This document shows, one piece after another, positions 11,501-23,500 of a DNA stretch of 64,000 nt. The stretch is from Holothuria scabra (Eukaryota > Echinodermata > Holothuroidea > Aspidochirotida > Holothuriidae), in contig CM074184.1 in the NCBI GenBank assembly GCA_037179385.1, positions 12,480,001 through 12,544,000 on the forward strand, in the 5' to 3' direction. The notes under the pieces were generated by a model. It worked only from the letters and a program-made list of their open reading frames with translations. It was not told the origin of the DNA and did no database searches. The stretch's first letter is position 1. Each line of letters opens with the position of its first letter. The position numbers and the translations under genes were made by a program.

Positions 11501-14500
11501 TTGTTCTAAGGTGCAGTAACTTTCAGACAAGCAAAGAAAGACAAAGATAGTAATTTGCAGCCTAATTTGACTTACAGTTCAACAAGGACATCAAAAATTA
11601 TTGTGCCATGTACCATTTTAAATTGCATGAATAAGCTTCAACCTTTTCAGCTCAGGAATGTCCTATGAAGATGGGAGCTGGACTGTCAGCACTTATTTTT
11701 CATACTTCTTAACACATATTTTTGATTTTTCTTTTTTTTTGACTTGAGGTACACTTTAAGATAATGCTGCCTATGAGGGCAGGAATTGGAAACTTAACCC
11801 TTTACCGTTGTTTGGGTCCATTTGGACCCATACGGAGAGCGCGGCCGTCACCCATTTTTACTGTTTCACGCGGAGCTCGAAACTGCGAGTAGCTACCCGA
11901 AAATTCGGCCACAACAACGAGAGGGACAATAGTTTAAGGTCACGGGGTCAATAACCTACGGAAGCTGATGCGGGGCATGCTACGTACACTTTTCCGCCCA
12001 CTCCCGAGGCACGCAAATATGCCCCGATTGGAGCACAACGGTAAAGGGTTAATCTAAAGTATCTGCAGCATGGGTCTGTGCACACACGCAGAGAGAGCGG
12101 CATCAGCTTTGCAGTAAACACACTCCACAGGCTAATTTTAACCCTTTACCATTGTTTGGGTCCATTTGGACCCATACGGAGAGCGCGGCTGTCACCCATC
12201 TTTACTGTTTCACGCGGAGCTTGAAACTGTGAGTAGCTACCTGAAAATTCGGCCACAACAACGAGAGGGACAATAGTTTAAGGTCACGGGGTCAATATCC
12301 CGCAGAAGCTGATGCGGGGCGTGCTACGTCCGCTTTTCTGCCCACTCCCGAGGCGCGCAAATATGCCCCGATTGGAGCACAACGGTAAAGGGTTAAGTCA
12401 TGTAATACAAATGACCTGTTTGTGTAGGACAGTAGAATAGCCTAAGCAATAAGGAAAGAGAAGATACTTTCCTCCCCCCTCCCTTCCTCAATCCCTCTCT
12501 CCCTTCTCATCATTTCCATCTCTTTTCCTCTACCTCCATCCCCAGCTCACTCCTCTGTGAAATTTGTGAACAAAAAGTGAAGTACTGGAAGAAACTTCAA
12601 TGCGCCATCCATTTGAAGGGTGATAGGAAATGCTGATTTGTGGGCATTCAAATTGACATTATTCAAAATTGTAACATGTAGCAAAGATCATATATCCACC
12701 ACTAGTCCAGCTTGACCAGGGCATTGCAGTGACCCCACAGTATAGAAGTTTCCTCACACAGTAAATAGAGATCTGTGTAATGGCAGCTTCCTGGTTATAG
12801 ATACTAAAATTACTGAAGGACAAGTGATTGGCTGATTGGGAACTCATGATGTGTAAACAATGGACACAGGCAGTTACAAAAATAGGCCTTCAGTAAATGC
12901 TAATAACAATGCCTCCACTGGGATTGTGTTTCATGAAATTTTGCCCTAAGGCAAAAAATGATGAAAATCACCAAAAATTAACACTTTTCTTTGGTTTATC
13001 TTGTAGGAAGGAAGGAAATCTGTTTCCCCATCAATATGACACCTGTACAGCAAATTTTAGAAAAATCCACTGGCAATTACAGAGGCTGAAACCTTTTAGA
13101 AAGTGACAGACATTTTTGTGAGACAGACACTTTTCCCTCTACGGTGTAACATAAGCTCTACCCACACTTTGTGGGTTGAGCTAATAATGTACTTTTCAAA
13201 CTAATACACAGAAGTCTGTACTGACTTTCAAGTGCTGAAGGCCACAATCACATGCTACTGAGTGTGGACCCTTTGCCATGCACTGAGTGAACCACTGGCT
13301 GCTCAAGTCATAACTTACCAGCCAGAGTCAAGTTAAGTTTAATTTATTGCTCCTTATTACATGGATATAGGGATGCTGCTTGTTTTAAGTGACGTAACAG
13401 TCCCTTTAAAAACTGAGATAAAGTCAAGAGCAGCATCAGGGTATTTTGATAGGGGGAGGGGGGAGGGACAAAGCATATGCTGAGTGCTACTTTTCTTCCT
13501 TTTCTCCCTTCTTTCCCATCTCTTTGCACATTTTCTTGCAAACATAGTGAGGGGTGATCCCCCCCCCCCCTCCCGGCCCTCCTCTGATGCTGTTCCTGCA
13601 TAAAGATGTCATAGAAAAATCTGACTAACCTTGCAAACAGTTTGAGATCATCTGGATTGTTGGCAGCTGGTACACCAAGTACAGCTTTCCGTTCATCTTG
13701 TGTTAACCTCTCCATCAACATGTGGACCACATTTCTCCTCATCAACAATTTCTGAGGGTCTTCTTCAACATTTGATGAAGAGTACATCTCAAAACTCATA
13801 CTAAAGCTAAGATCATCACTGTCATCTGAAAATGTTCATAAATATGAAGAATATTACACCATGGATGTATTGCGACTTGAGCTGACAATGTTCAAGTTAA
13901 GAAGGGTTTGACTATTATGGTAAACAGTTTATGGTTAACAGAATCAGGTTTCCTTTGATAATTTCCATGGACAAAGAACCACCAAAATTATGAGAGATAA
14001 ATGCATAGTATCCTTCTCCCCCTCCCCTTCCTTACCCAAATGCATACTGAGAAGCACAGTTTCACAAAATTAGAATAACAGGAAAACTAACGAAGTGTGC
14101 TGCCAGAAGGAGGAAGATTGACACTTCTTGCTCACAGTAATGTACCAGTGGGATAGGTACCAGGGGTACAAGCAAACTACTGTAGGGTTGCAAAGCCCTT
14201 GATACAAAGTTTTCAACCAAACTATCATGATGATTCCCCACATTTGAACACTGCAAAGTTTTTTAAATGATAGCATCACTCTGAAACCAGGCCATTCATT
14301 TTGGATTAAAAAACATGAAAATTTGTCACACCAGAGGAAGACTCACTCAAGTATTCTGACAATCCTATATGGGTACATAAAATGTGCACAAATGAATGTT
14401 ATCAAATGAAAGAGTGACTGAAATAAAAGTTTACATTTCCAATAGAAGATTTTTACTCACATGAAAGGTTTTCACCTTGACCCCCGCTACTTGACGCAAG

Positions 14501-17500
14501 GTCAGTCTGTTTATCTGCTGGACTCTCATCTCCATAAAGTTTGGAAAGATCTGGATTGGAGTCTAGTTTTGTTTCTAATTCAACAGCAGCCTCTGAATCT
14601 CTCTCTGAATCAGGAGGGGGAGCAATGAAGACATATGTATGAAGCTGTGAAACAAAAGAGACATAAGTATGTAGCTGTGAAATAAAAGAGACATATGTAT
14701 GAAGCTGTGAAACAAAAGAGACATAAGTATGTAGCTGTGAAATAAAAGAGACATGAGTATGTAGCTGTGAAATAAAAGAGACATAAGTATGTAGCTGTGA
14801 AACAAAAGAGACATAAGTATGTAGCTGTGAAATAAAAGAGACATGAGTATGTAGCTGTGAAATAAAAGAGGCATATGTATGAAGCTGTGAAACAAAAGAG
14901 ACATGTAGCTGTGAAATAAAAGAGGTATAAGTATGTAGCTGTAAAACAAAACAGAGGATAAGTTCACTCCACAAGACATGTAACAACTTGACAAATATAT
15001 ATATTTTTTACCATTGAACTTAACCAGATGTATGAACTTATCTTTGGGACCAATGATAATCCAACTTGTAACAGATTTAGAACTTCTGCCTCTTTCATGA
15101 AAACTGGTTTAAATATAATTATGTTGCTATGTTCTTACTAAATGGTAAACATATCAAAAACAGACCGCAATTAGCAAGCAATGAAGTGAATTGTTTAACC
15201 TTAATGTTTGACCCCATTCAGGGTGCCCTGCCACAAATTACCTGCATCTTTTATTCACATCTTAGAACACATTTTAAACAAACCATAAAAAAGATAGGGT
15301 GAAATAAATATGTTCTGTCTTTTGGAAACCTGTTTTATGTATTATTTTGGAAGTTTCCCCACAAAAATGCTGCCAAATTCCTCCTCTCCCATCAATGGGA
15401 AGTATAAATAGTGCTCTTGTTTCAATCAAACCTGCCGTAACCTTTTAAAGGCATACACATCTGCATCAAGTATTTTAAACCATCAAATGTCACTAACGTA
15501 TCTGCCTTTGTTTCTTCCTAGCAATTAAGTAAACCTTAACTCTCAATAAGAACTGGGTGCTTTTTTCAACTTTGGGTGTAGGCATTTCTTTGCCCTTAAA
15601 TTACCCCATATACACTACAGGTACTATGTAGCAATGATAATATCATGGAAAGTTGAATGAAATTGACAGCAATTGATCTGCCAACTCACCCCCCTACAAC
15701 CTCTACTCTGTAATTCTTTGCCATAGCAAAGCATACACGTACGTTTAATAATTTACGAAGGATAAACAACAATTAAATAACTAACAGCTGCAAGTGGCAG
15801 CACACAAAAGCTCACAGCTGAGACAGATAAACACACTATACTCAATATGTAGAAATGATAAAACCACAAAGTTGATTAAATGGACAGCAATTGATTTGCA
15901 TTCCCCCACCCCTAACCCCCCCCCCCACTGTCATCCCCTACCACCCCAACTCTGCTGCTCTTTGCAATAGCCTCAATAAAGATCAGCAATAACGTAGATA
16001 ATATAATGCTTTACACAGACAAGTTCAATAATTTATGACCAAAAATCAATAATAAAAGAATACACAGATGAGAGTAGGTGCAAACAAATGTTCACAGCAC
16101 TGACAGACAAATAAACACGCATCCATACACGCACATGAAATGTCTTTTTTTGTACATACTTGTGTTAAGAGCCTTTTCTGGAGTAACCAAACTACAATCT
16201 TCACCAAACTTGTCGGCTGATCTGATCTATGGTAATTTTTCTGCATAAAAAACAAAATTCATCTACAGATGATTTAGAGTCCATAGCAATCTCCATTTTA
16301 CTTTTGACTTGAACTTGAATGACATTAATGCACTGGAACTGCATACATAGCACTCATATTTAGGTTCCCTCTCTCTGTAAAACTTGTACATTAGATACAT
16401 TGATCCCCGTAAAAATAATTTCAAGGTTCTACAAACATCATGAAGGCAGCCACATCGAATTTTGTAAATAATACATATTTTGCTTAATTATCACATTTTT
16501 TGGGGAGTGGGATGGAAACAAAGTACCAATAACAAAGTGTGTTTTGCAGAGAGAAATTGAAAAGCAAGTTTAAGAGGAGAAAAACATACAAGCACTAGAC
16601 CTTCATACAAAAATGTTAAATTTAAGTAAACTTTTGTCATGATGGCCATATTGACTATCGGTTGCTTCATACAAAAATGTTATATTTAAGTAAACTTTTG
16701 TCTTGATGGCCATGTTGACTATCGGTTGCTTCATACAAAAAATGTTAAATTTAAGTAAACTTTTGTCATGATGGCCATGTTGACTTACTGTTGCTTCATA
16801 CAAAAAATGTTAAATTTAAGTAAACTTTTGTCATGATGGCCATGTTGACTTACGGTTGCTTCATACAAAAATGTTTAATTTAAGTTAACTTTTGTCATGA
16901 TGGCCATGTTGACTTACGGTTGCTTAGTTTAATAAGACAGTAACCTGTCATGATTTTTCAACTTTAACATTTTGCTCCTAAACTGGTTTGCAGTATGACA
17001 TATCTCACATTATGCCAACCATACAAGCTGTTTTGCACAATTCTAACAGAGGAGATAAAAGTCAAACTCACCCACGGAGATAACCGATGCTCTTTAAGAG
17101 GTGACGGAAGTGAAAATTCTGACAAGATTTCTGTTAAGGATTCTTCTGGAAACAATAAACTAAATTCTTCATGAAGTGGAGAGTGTCTATAACAGAAAAT
17201 TAGAAACGACTGAATTAATGCATCTATACATGGATCCGGACAGCAAGTGATGGTCTGATTTCAGCTGGCCACAACTGGGGTCCATCACCTTTAAATCTTT
17301 GGATTTCCTTGCTTACCTCTATCATGGATGGTTGTACACTAATTTGTACCTTAAATTCTTCAAGTTCACTAAATATGAGGGTTTGAAATTCATGTAAACA
17401 ATAAATAAAGACAGTTTTAGGCTGAGGGACCCCACTAATGGCGGCCTACAGTCACTAAAAACAAGCGCCAATTGGATTCGTCTATAATAAAGAGTGTGAT

Positions 17501-20500
17501 GCAGTTTGCAAGTGACATAGACTTATATATATCAAACCTCACCACTGTTGTTGAATTGTGAGTTTTACATTAGATCTGTTCAGACCGTGAAAGAAACTTG
17601 GAAAGGACAGAAGAGGAATCAAACAAAACAAATGTTTTTTGTAATTTTTAAAATGACACTCTTTGTTGTTAAAGGCATGTTCTGGTGGATTTTCACCTCT
17701 CTCTTGTAAGAAAAACAAAAATATTCCACACCATTCCTTTCAAACCCTATCACAATACCATTTTCCTATCTCAAGATATCTTACTTCAAAGATTGGTTAT
17801 TTTTGTTAAAAAAATACCTCTGCTTTGCTACAAAGCCACAAAAAGTTATGTAATGTGGGCACATTGCTACAAATTCCTTTGTTTTTCTTTATAATTGAAC
17901 ATCCTGTTTGTCCTTGAAATTTGATACTGTTGGAATGTTTGTATAGGCTATCTTTTCCTGTAGATCTAGCATTACCCGTCACAATACATACAGTACAACC
18001 AACAATATTGCTTAATATTGCCTTCAGCAGCATCATAGTTATAAATAAATTGAATGCAATGTAAATTTAATGTGCCACGATGACATCACAGATTTCCCAT
18101 GATGCATCAAATCCCAAGAAAAATTTGCAATACTTTAAAAATTTGTATCTTCTGAATGCTAAAAGCTATGGAGATGCCATTTTCACTTTCTGAAAGAGAA
18201 AATTTTTCTGCTTATTTTGAAGTTAAAGAATTATGTCTCCAGAATTTGCCCTTAAAAAGGCAGCAACAGATATGTTGGATGAATAAAACAAGACCAAATT
18301 TCCAGAGGGTAACAATCATGCTGGGGCTAGTCGTGTAAAGTATGCACTATAAGTGCATACATTATCATTGATAGAATGAACTTAAAGGTTGGTACATAAG
18401 TAACCAAAACAATTGTTGCACTCAATAATGTTTAAGTCAACTCTGTTGAAAATATTTGTGTCTCTTTCCATCCCATTCATTTGCTATGAAAAAAATATGG
18501 TATGGAGGTCTGTATTTTTTTAGTTAATCCATTACATTTATTCTTTAGTTAATCCATACATTCAGTGCTTAATTTGGACATATTTAAAGTAATAAAGAGC
18601 TACTTCCAAAGAAAGCCTCTCAAAGAATACCAAGATATATAGTCCTTGAAATGAACATTAAACAAACAATGAATAAAATGACACATATCTCATGGGTCAG
18701 TCTTCTTACATATTTGCATACATATCAAATATTTATTTATAATGTAGGTACAAAGTCAAAACTATTGTTGAAAGCAAGCCATGTTGGCAGTAGGGATAAA
18801 CGTTTACCCTTTCCAGCCTTTTTAATTTTTTATTTTTTTTTGTTTATTTATTTATTTATTTATTTATTATTATTATTATTATTTTTTTTTTCGGGGGGGG
18901 GGGGGTTTGGAGGGGATTTCAGATATTACATTGGTAGTAGCTAGTGCAGGAATCTCCTTCATGTTTTGAGGGACTTGTGAATTGATTGTAGGAATTGCAC
19001 CATTACAGACCTTAGCAACAAAATTGGTTGAATGGATGATATCTTAACCTTAACCTTAATTAACCTTTTAACAAATAAAATAGGATAAACTAATCATCAA
19101 AATTATGTTTTATATTGAAATGTTTCAATACTTACATTCCAGTGGGAACCTTTGGTGATAATATATACATATTACTATCACACAATGGGAAGATGACAGT
19201 GGCCTTGCCCCAGTAAACTAAATGTCCCACCAATTGAAATACCTAGCAAAAAAAAAAAACATAATGGCTATAAATGGTGTTAGTCCAGGCTAGTCCTGCA
19301 TATATTTACACACATAAAATTTGATCCCTTCAAAGAAATTATGTATGTGGAAACTATAAAAAATACATTGGTTATAGAACAATAACAAATAAGCCCATCT
19401 CTCCTCTACCTCCTCCCCCTCCCCCTCCCCCCCCCCCCCAAAAAAAAAAAACAGAATTTAGGGAGTTGATCATATGCAAAACAGAAATAAATATGCACTC
19501 AACATGGTTAATTTACCTCTGGTAGACATACATTTTAAAGCTTTCTCACCTTGGCATGAAGGTACATAAACTTATGTGGGGAAAAATTGGTTCAAGTTCT
19601 ACCAATAAGACTATAGTTGCTGTTCTCTGAACAAACAACCGTGTGATGTTAAAAAAAAGAGAATGACTGTACCAGAACAATTCATTGGATTTTCTACCTT
19701 GAAAAAGATATTTTAAAATAGAGATCAAGCATAAATTATACTAAAATATACCTGTGACAAGTGTAGGTCTGCATCTAAGGCCAAACCTTGTAGGTTTTTG
19801 AGTGGGGAAGTTAGTTTAATAATCCTCCTAAGAGCAGGGGAACAGTCCATAGGTAAAGCATTCCAAAGGTCTGCTAACGGTTCTAACAGCAAGAGAGCAT
19901 GGTATGGTTTTATAGCTGATACACTCTCCTCCATGCCATTTTTCTGATGAAAGAAAAAATATTTGAAGAAGATATTAACCCTTTACCGCTGTTTGGGTCC
20001 TTTTGGACCCATACAGAGAGCTCGGCTGTCACCCTTCTAAACTGTTTCACGCGGAGCTTGAAACTGCGAGTAGCTACCCGAAAATTCTGCCACAAAAACG
20101 AGAGGGACAATAGTTTAAGGTCACAGGGTCAATGGCCTATGGAAGCTGATGCAGGGCGTGCTACGTCCGCTTTTCTGCCCACTCCCGAGGCGTGCAAATA
20201 TGCCCCGATCGGAGTACAACGGTAAAGGGTTAAAACCCTTCTTCATTTATAATAACAATCAGGCCTTGAAGGGCAATTGTTTTACAAATGCCCAGCGACC
20301 ACAATTGTGGGAGAAACCATTGGCTTATGAATTACAACTTCACGTAAGGTGGCCACCAATTTAGCAGTTTGGATCAAATGTGCTATTTTTTTGAAAGGTC
20401 AGTTCAGATGGGAAAACTGTAGATTGCTCTTGGATCAAAAACCCACTTTACTTGGATGAAAAACCCACTTTACTTTGACCTAACCAGGCATTGAACTCCA

Positions 20501-23500
20501 GACCTCCCAGTTGCTAAGTTTCATCGCTTCAAATGTCACCGCATTTATCCACTTAGCCATAATTAAAGGGGCAACTACAGACTGACAGCAAAAATATTAA
20601 CCACTTAATCCAGCCTTTCTCTTTTATTTTTAACTGAATATTTGCCAGAATCAAATTAAATTGAAGCAGTCTTTAGAGTGAGAAGAAATGGTAACTCTGT
20701 ATTAATTACTGTTGAATGGGAATTTTGTAATATTTGTTGGGTACAAAAAAAAATCCATAGAGATGCAAGTTACTAGAAGCTTATGCATAATATAATTAAT
20801 CACAAAGTCACACCATGATGAAACATTTTTGTTAATTTGTACTCAATCTGTGATTGTGGTGAAGAATAAATTCATGGAAAACTTGTAAAAAAAGCTCTGA
20901 TAGCCCCTTTAAAAGACATAAATGTGATATGCATGACCTCCTCATATTTCCATCAACTACAGTTTCAATAACATCTATCACAACGAGCACCTCATTTCCT
21001 CAGGATGTAAGAAGTCTGAATCCCTTAACAGGATGTAAGAAGTCTGAATCCCTTAACAGGATGTAAGAAGTCTGAATCACTTCTAAGTAACACTAAGGCT
21101 CTTTCAGCAGCATACTCTCTGCACTCATTTGGTCTATGTTTGTGTGTATGTTCATGCCTCTTTCCATAAACCCACTCAATACTCGCATTAAACATTTGAA
21201 ATCTTTAAAAGCTAAACTCAATTATTCACCAGCTATTAATTAATGCATATGGACAAATTAAAAAATGTTCCATGAAGAATGAAAGCATAAAATATTTGAT
21301 GACACATACATGAGACTAATGAATGCCATGAATATATTTACTAACCTCTATCTTTGACATGTGACTGACGTTGTGAACTTTGTGTGGAAGACAGAAACTT
21401 ACTTCAATCCAGTTATTGATGACAACATGACAGGTACCATGTTTTGTTAATCTTTGAGGAAGAAGAGAAAAAGTATGACATTATCGAAGATAAAAATTAA
21501 TGTAAGTTACAATACCTTAAACCATCAAAAGATCTGAATTCAAAATGTGAAAAAAGCAAAACATGGGAATGACCAATCATCAATGAAACACAAAAGTTTA
21601 ACAAATGCATATGATATTTGCAATTTGCTACAAAATTTAATCAAGTAGAAATACTATGTACATCTAGTACCCTGTAAATGTCACAACAAAAAATCAAAGC
21701 TATATTAAAAACAAAAACTTGGTTTGCAATGTGCTTAAGCACAAAAAGTTCTATCATTGGTCAATTGTTTAGAGTATTAAGGAAATATTTAGTAGTCCAA
21801 ATCTGCAGGAGGTGACTTAATACCAACATATTATTAATCATCTTATCCCATCAAAATGACAGAACAACCAAGTATTTTCAAAATGTCAAGAGAAAGTTGT
21901 TCCTTGTAAAATGTTTACAACTCAGTTTTCAAGGAAAATACACCAGTGCAACCACTTTACCTTACGATACCACTAAACAGTATAATGCATTTTTATACAA
22001 AAACCAAAATGCGCAATGACCCAAGTGAGCTATTTCACCTGAGTGCCTTAATATGCCTCACAATTTACCCACCATGTCCCCATTCTTGACACTCTAAGGG
22101 TCATTCTGTTGAGACCTGCTGTCATATATGAAATATACCAAGTGTAAAATGGTGGTTTTTGTATCCTCAAAAGCAACACACACATATTATGAAAATGCTC
22201 TTAAGTATCGTTATTGAGACAGTGGTATCATTTACCATTAAAACTAGTTATAGAATTGGATGCTTACAAAGAAAAAAAAAAAAAATTAACATTTCGGCTT
22301 GTTCTTTAAACTTTTTATTAGAAATTTCCATGTAAATCATGCATGCATGTCTTTCATATTCTCCCTGGCACCATACCCCTATTCTAATATTCCTACTGGT
22401 TTATACAATACAGGCACAAATTTTATGTCACTTCATGGGAAAGACTGACCTGCAGACAGTTTGCGTCAAATGGGCTTTCATAATTTCATTATTAACACTA
22501 AATGGAACTAAACAAAAAGATTTTTACCCCTCAAACACCCCTGCTAAACCTTGACAAAGTTTACTTCTTTCCATGAGAAGTTTAAATGGAGACTCCTCGG
22601 CATCTGCAAGTATGGAAAAAAGATAGGGTTGGACAACATGCCAATATGAATGTGTAATACAATGTTATCTACGAAAGAAAGGAAAATATATCATGAAAGA
22701 AAATGTACATTGTCTCTAGCAGGTGAAGTCATTCGTAAGTCATAAAAAATTTTCCCCCAATCTTATCCTCTAGCTGCCACTGCCATTTGTCAAATTAACT
22801 AATTCATTTTTTTTCTTTGGGGGGGGGGGGGGGGAGAGATGAAGGTATATATCTTACAGAAATTAGTACAGATTCAACTTGTTCAACAGCAGTTTTTGTC
22901 AAACAGGGCTATTTTTGTGACCTCATGGGAAAGATTTTCCCCAATCTGATCCTCTAGCTGCCACTGCCATTTGTCAAATTAACTAATTCATTTTTTGGGG
23001 AGGGGGGAAGGAAGAGAGGGAAGGGTATATATCATACAGTAATTAGTACAGATTCTATTTGTTTGGCAGCAGTTCTTGTCAAATCAAACAGGGCTAATTT
23101 TCAGTCAGAGCCTACAGGTGAAATATAAGATTTCCTTCCTGGACCTAGATGAGATTTTAATATTTGGGATTTGTTTTGGCTGTCACCCTTCTATCCAGCC
23201 AGCCCTTGAGTGGTGTACTTGGTTGTTGTAGAGGGGAGAACCCATGTTAGCTATCAATTACATTAACTTCCATAGCTGTATACAGAACAACTAAAGGTGG
23301 CAACACTTAGTTATAATTTAAAATAAATACTTAAGAAATTGTTTTATTTGAACCACTTACCTTGTAGCTTCTTAAATGAAGTTTTGGTACGTTTCTTAAT
23401 AGGAAGGAGAGGTTTTGGATATATCACCTGTGTAACTTGGATGTTGTTTTTAGTGACATGCTATCAAGAAACAATGAATGTTCCACAGTTTGGGGCAGGC

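Larger units (their letters stand above)
5589..13629 (-). other. NPRL3 intron 13 (8.0 kb, repeat-filled)
   Basis: Bounded by a GT donor beside exon 13 and an AG acceptor beside exon 14. It contains a satellite array (6220-9373), a GC-rich tandem dimer (9390-9920), a 581-bp TTAA element (11179-11759) and two 251-bp TTAA MITEs. No coding segment was recognised; 9950-11178 and 12400-13340 look like unremarkable AT-rich sequence. Confidence 0.75.
19944..21345 (-). other. NPRL3 intron 7
   Basis: Contains MITE copy 3, a tRNA-headed SINE and a 28-bp x 3 tandem repeat; otherwise AT-rich. Confidence 0.65.

Noticed and set aside
13560..13572. Poly-C and poly-G runs (also 1970, 5702, 15918, 42690, 45289, 57617) as functional sites
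   Set aside because: Simple homopolymers, many within or at the ends of transposons; lengths are also prone to sequencing error.
14631..14954. CRISPR array (regular 30-bp repeats)
   Set aside because: There are no unique spacers; units are contiguous, and the context is a eukaryotic intron.
14453..14986. 177-codon frame as an independent repeat-protein gene
   Set aside because: It is NPRL3 exon 12 read through the duplicated acceptors; the repeats are splice-site copies.
22108..22135. Candidate for the missing NPRL3 micro-exon
   Set aside because: The reading resembles IYDS but there is no upstream AG acceptor and the donor is poor.
23361..23420. Exon-like segment with a strong donor in NPRL3 intron 5
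   Set aside because: Its phase is incompatible with exons 5 and 6 and the peptide does not match NPRL3.
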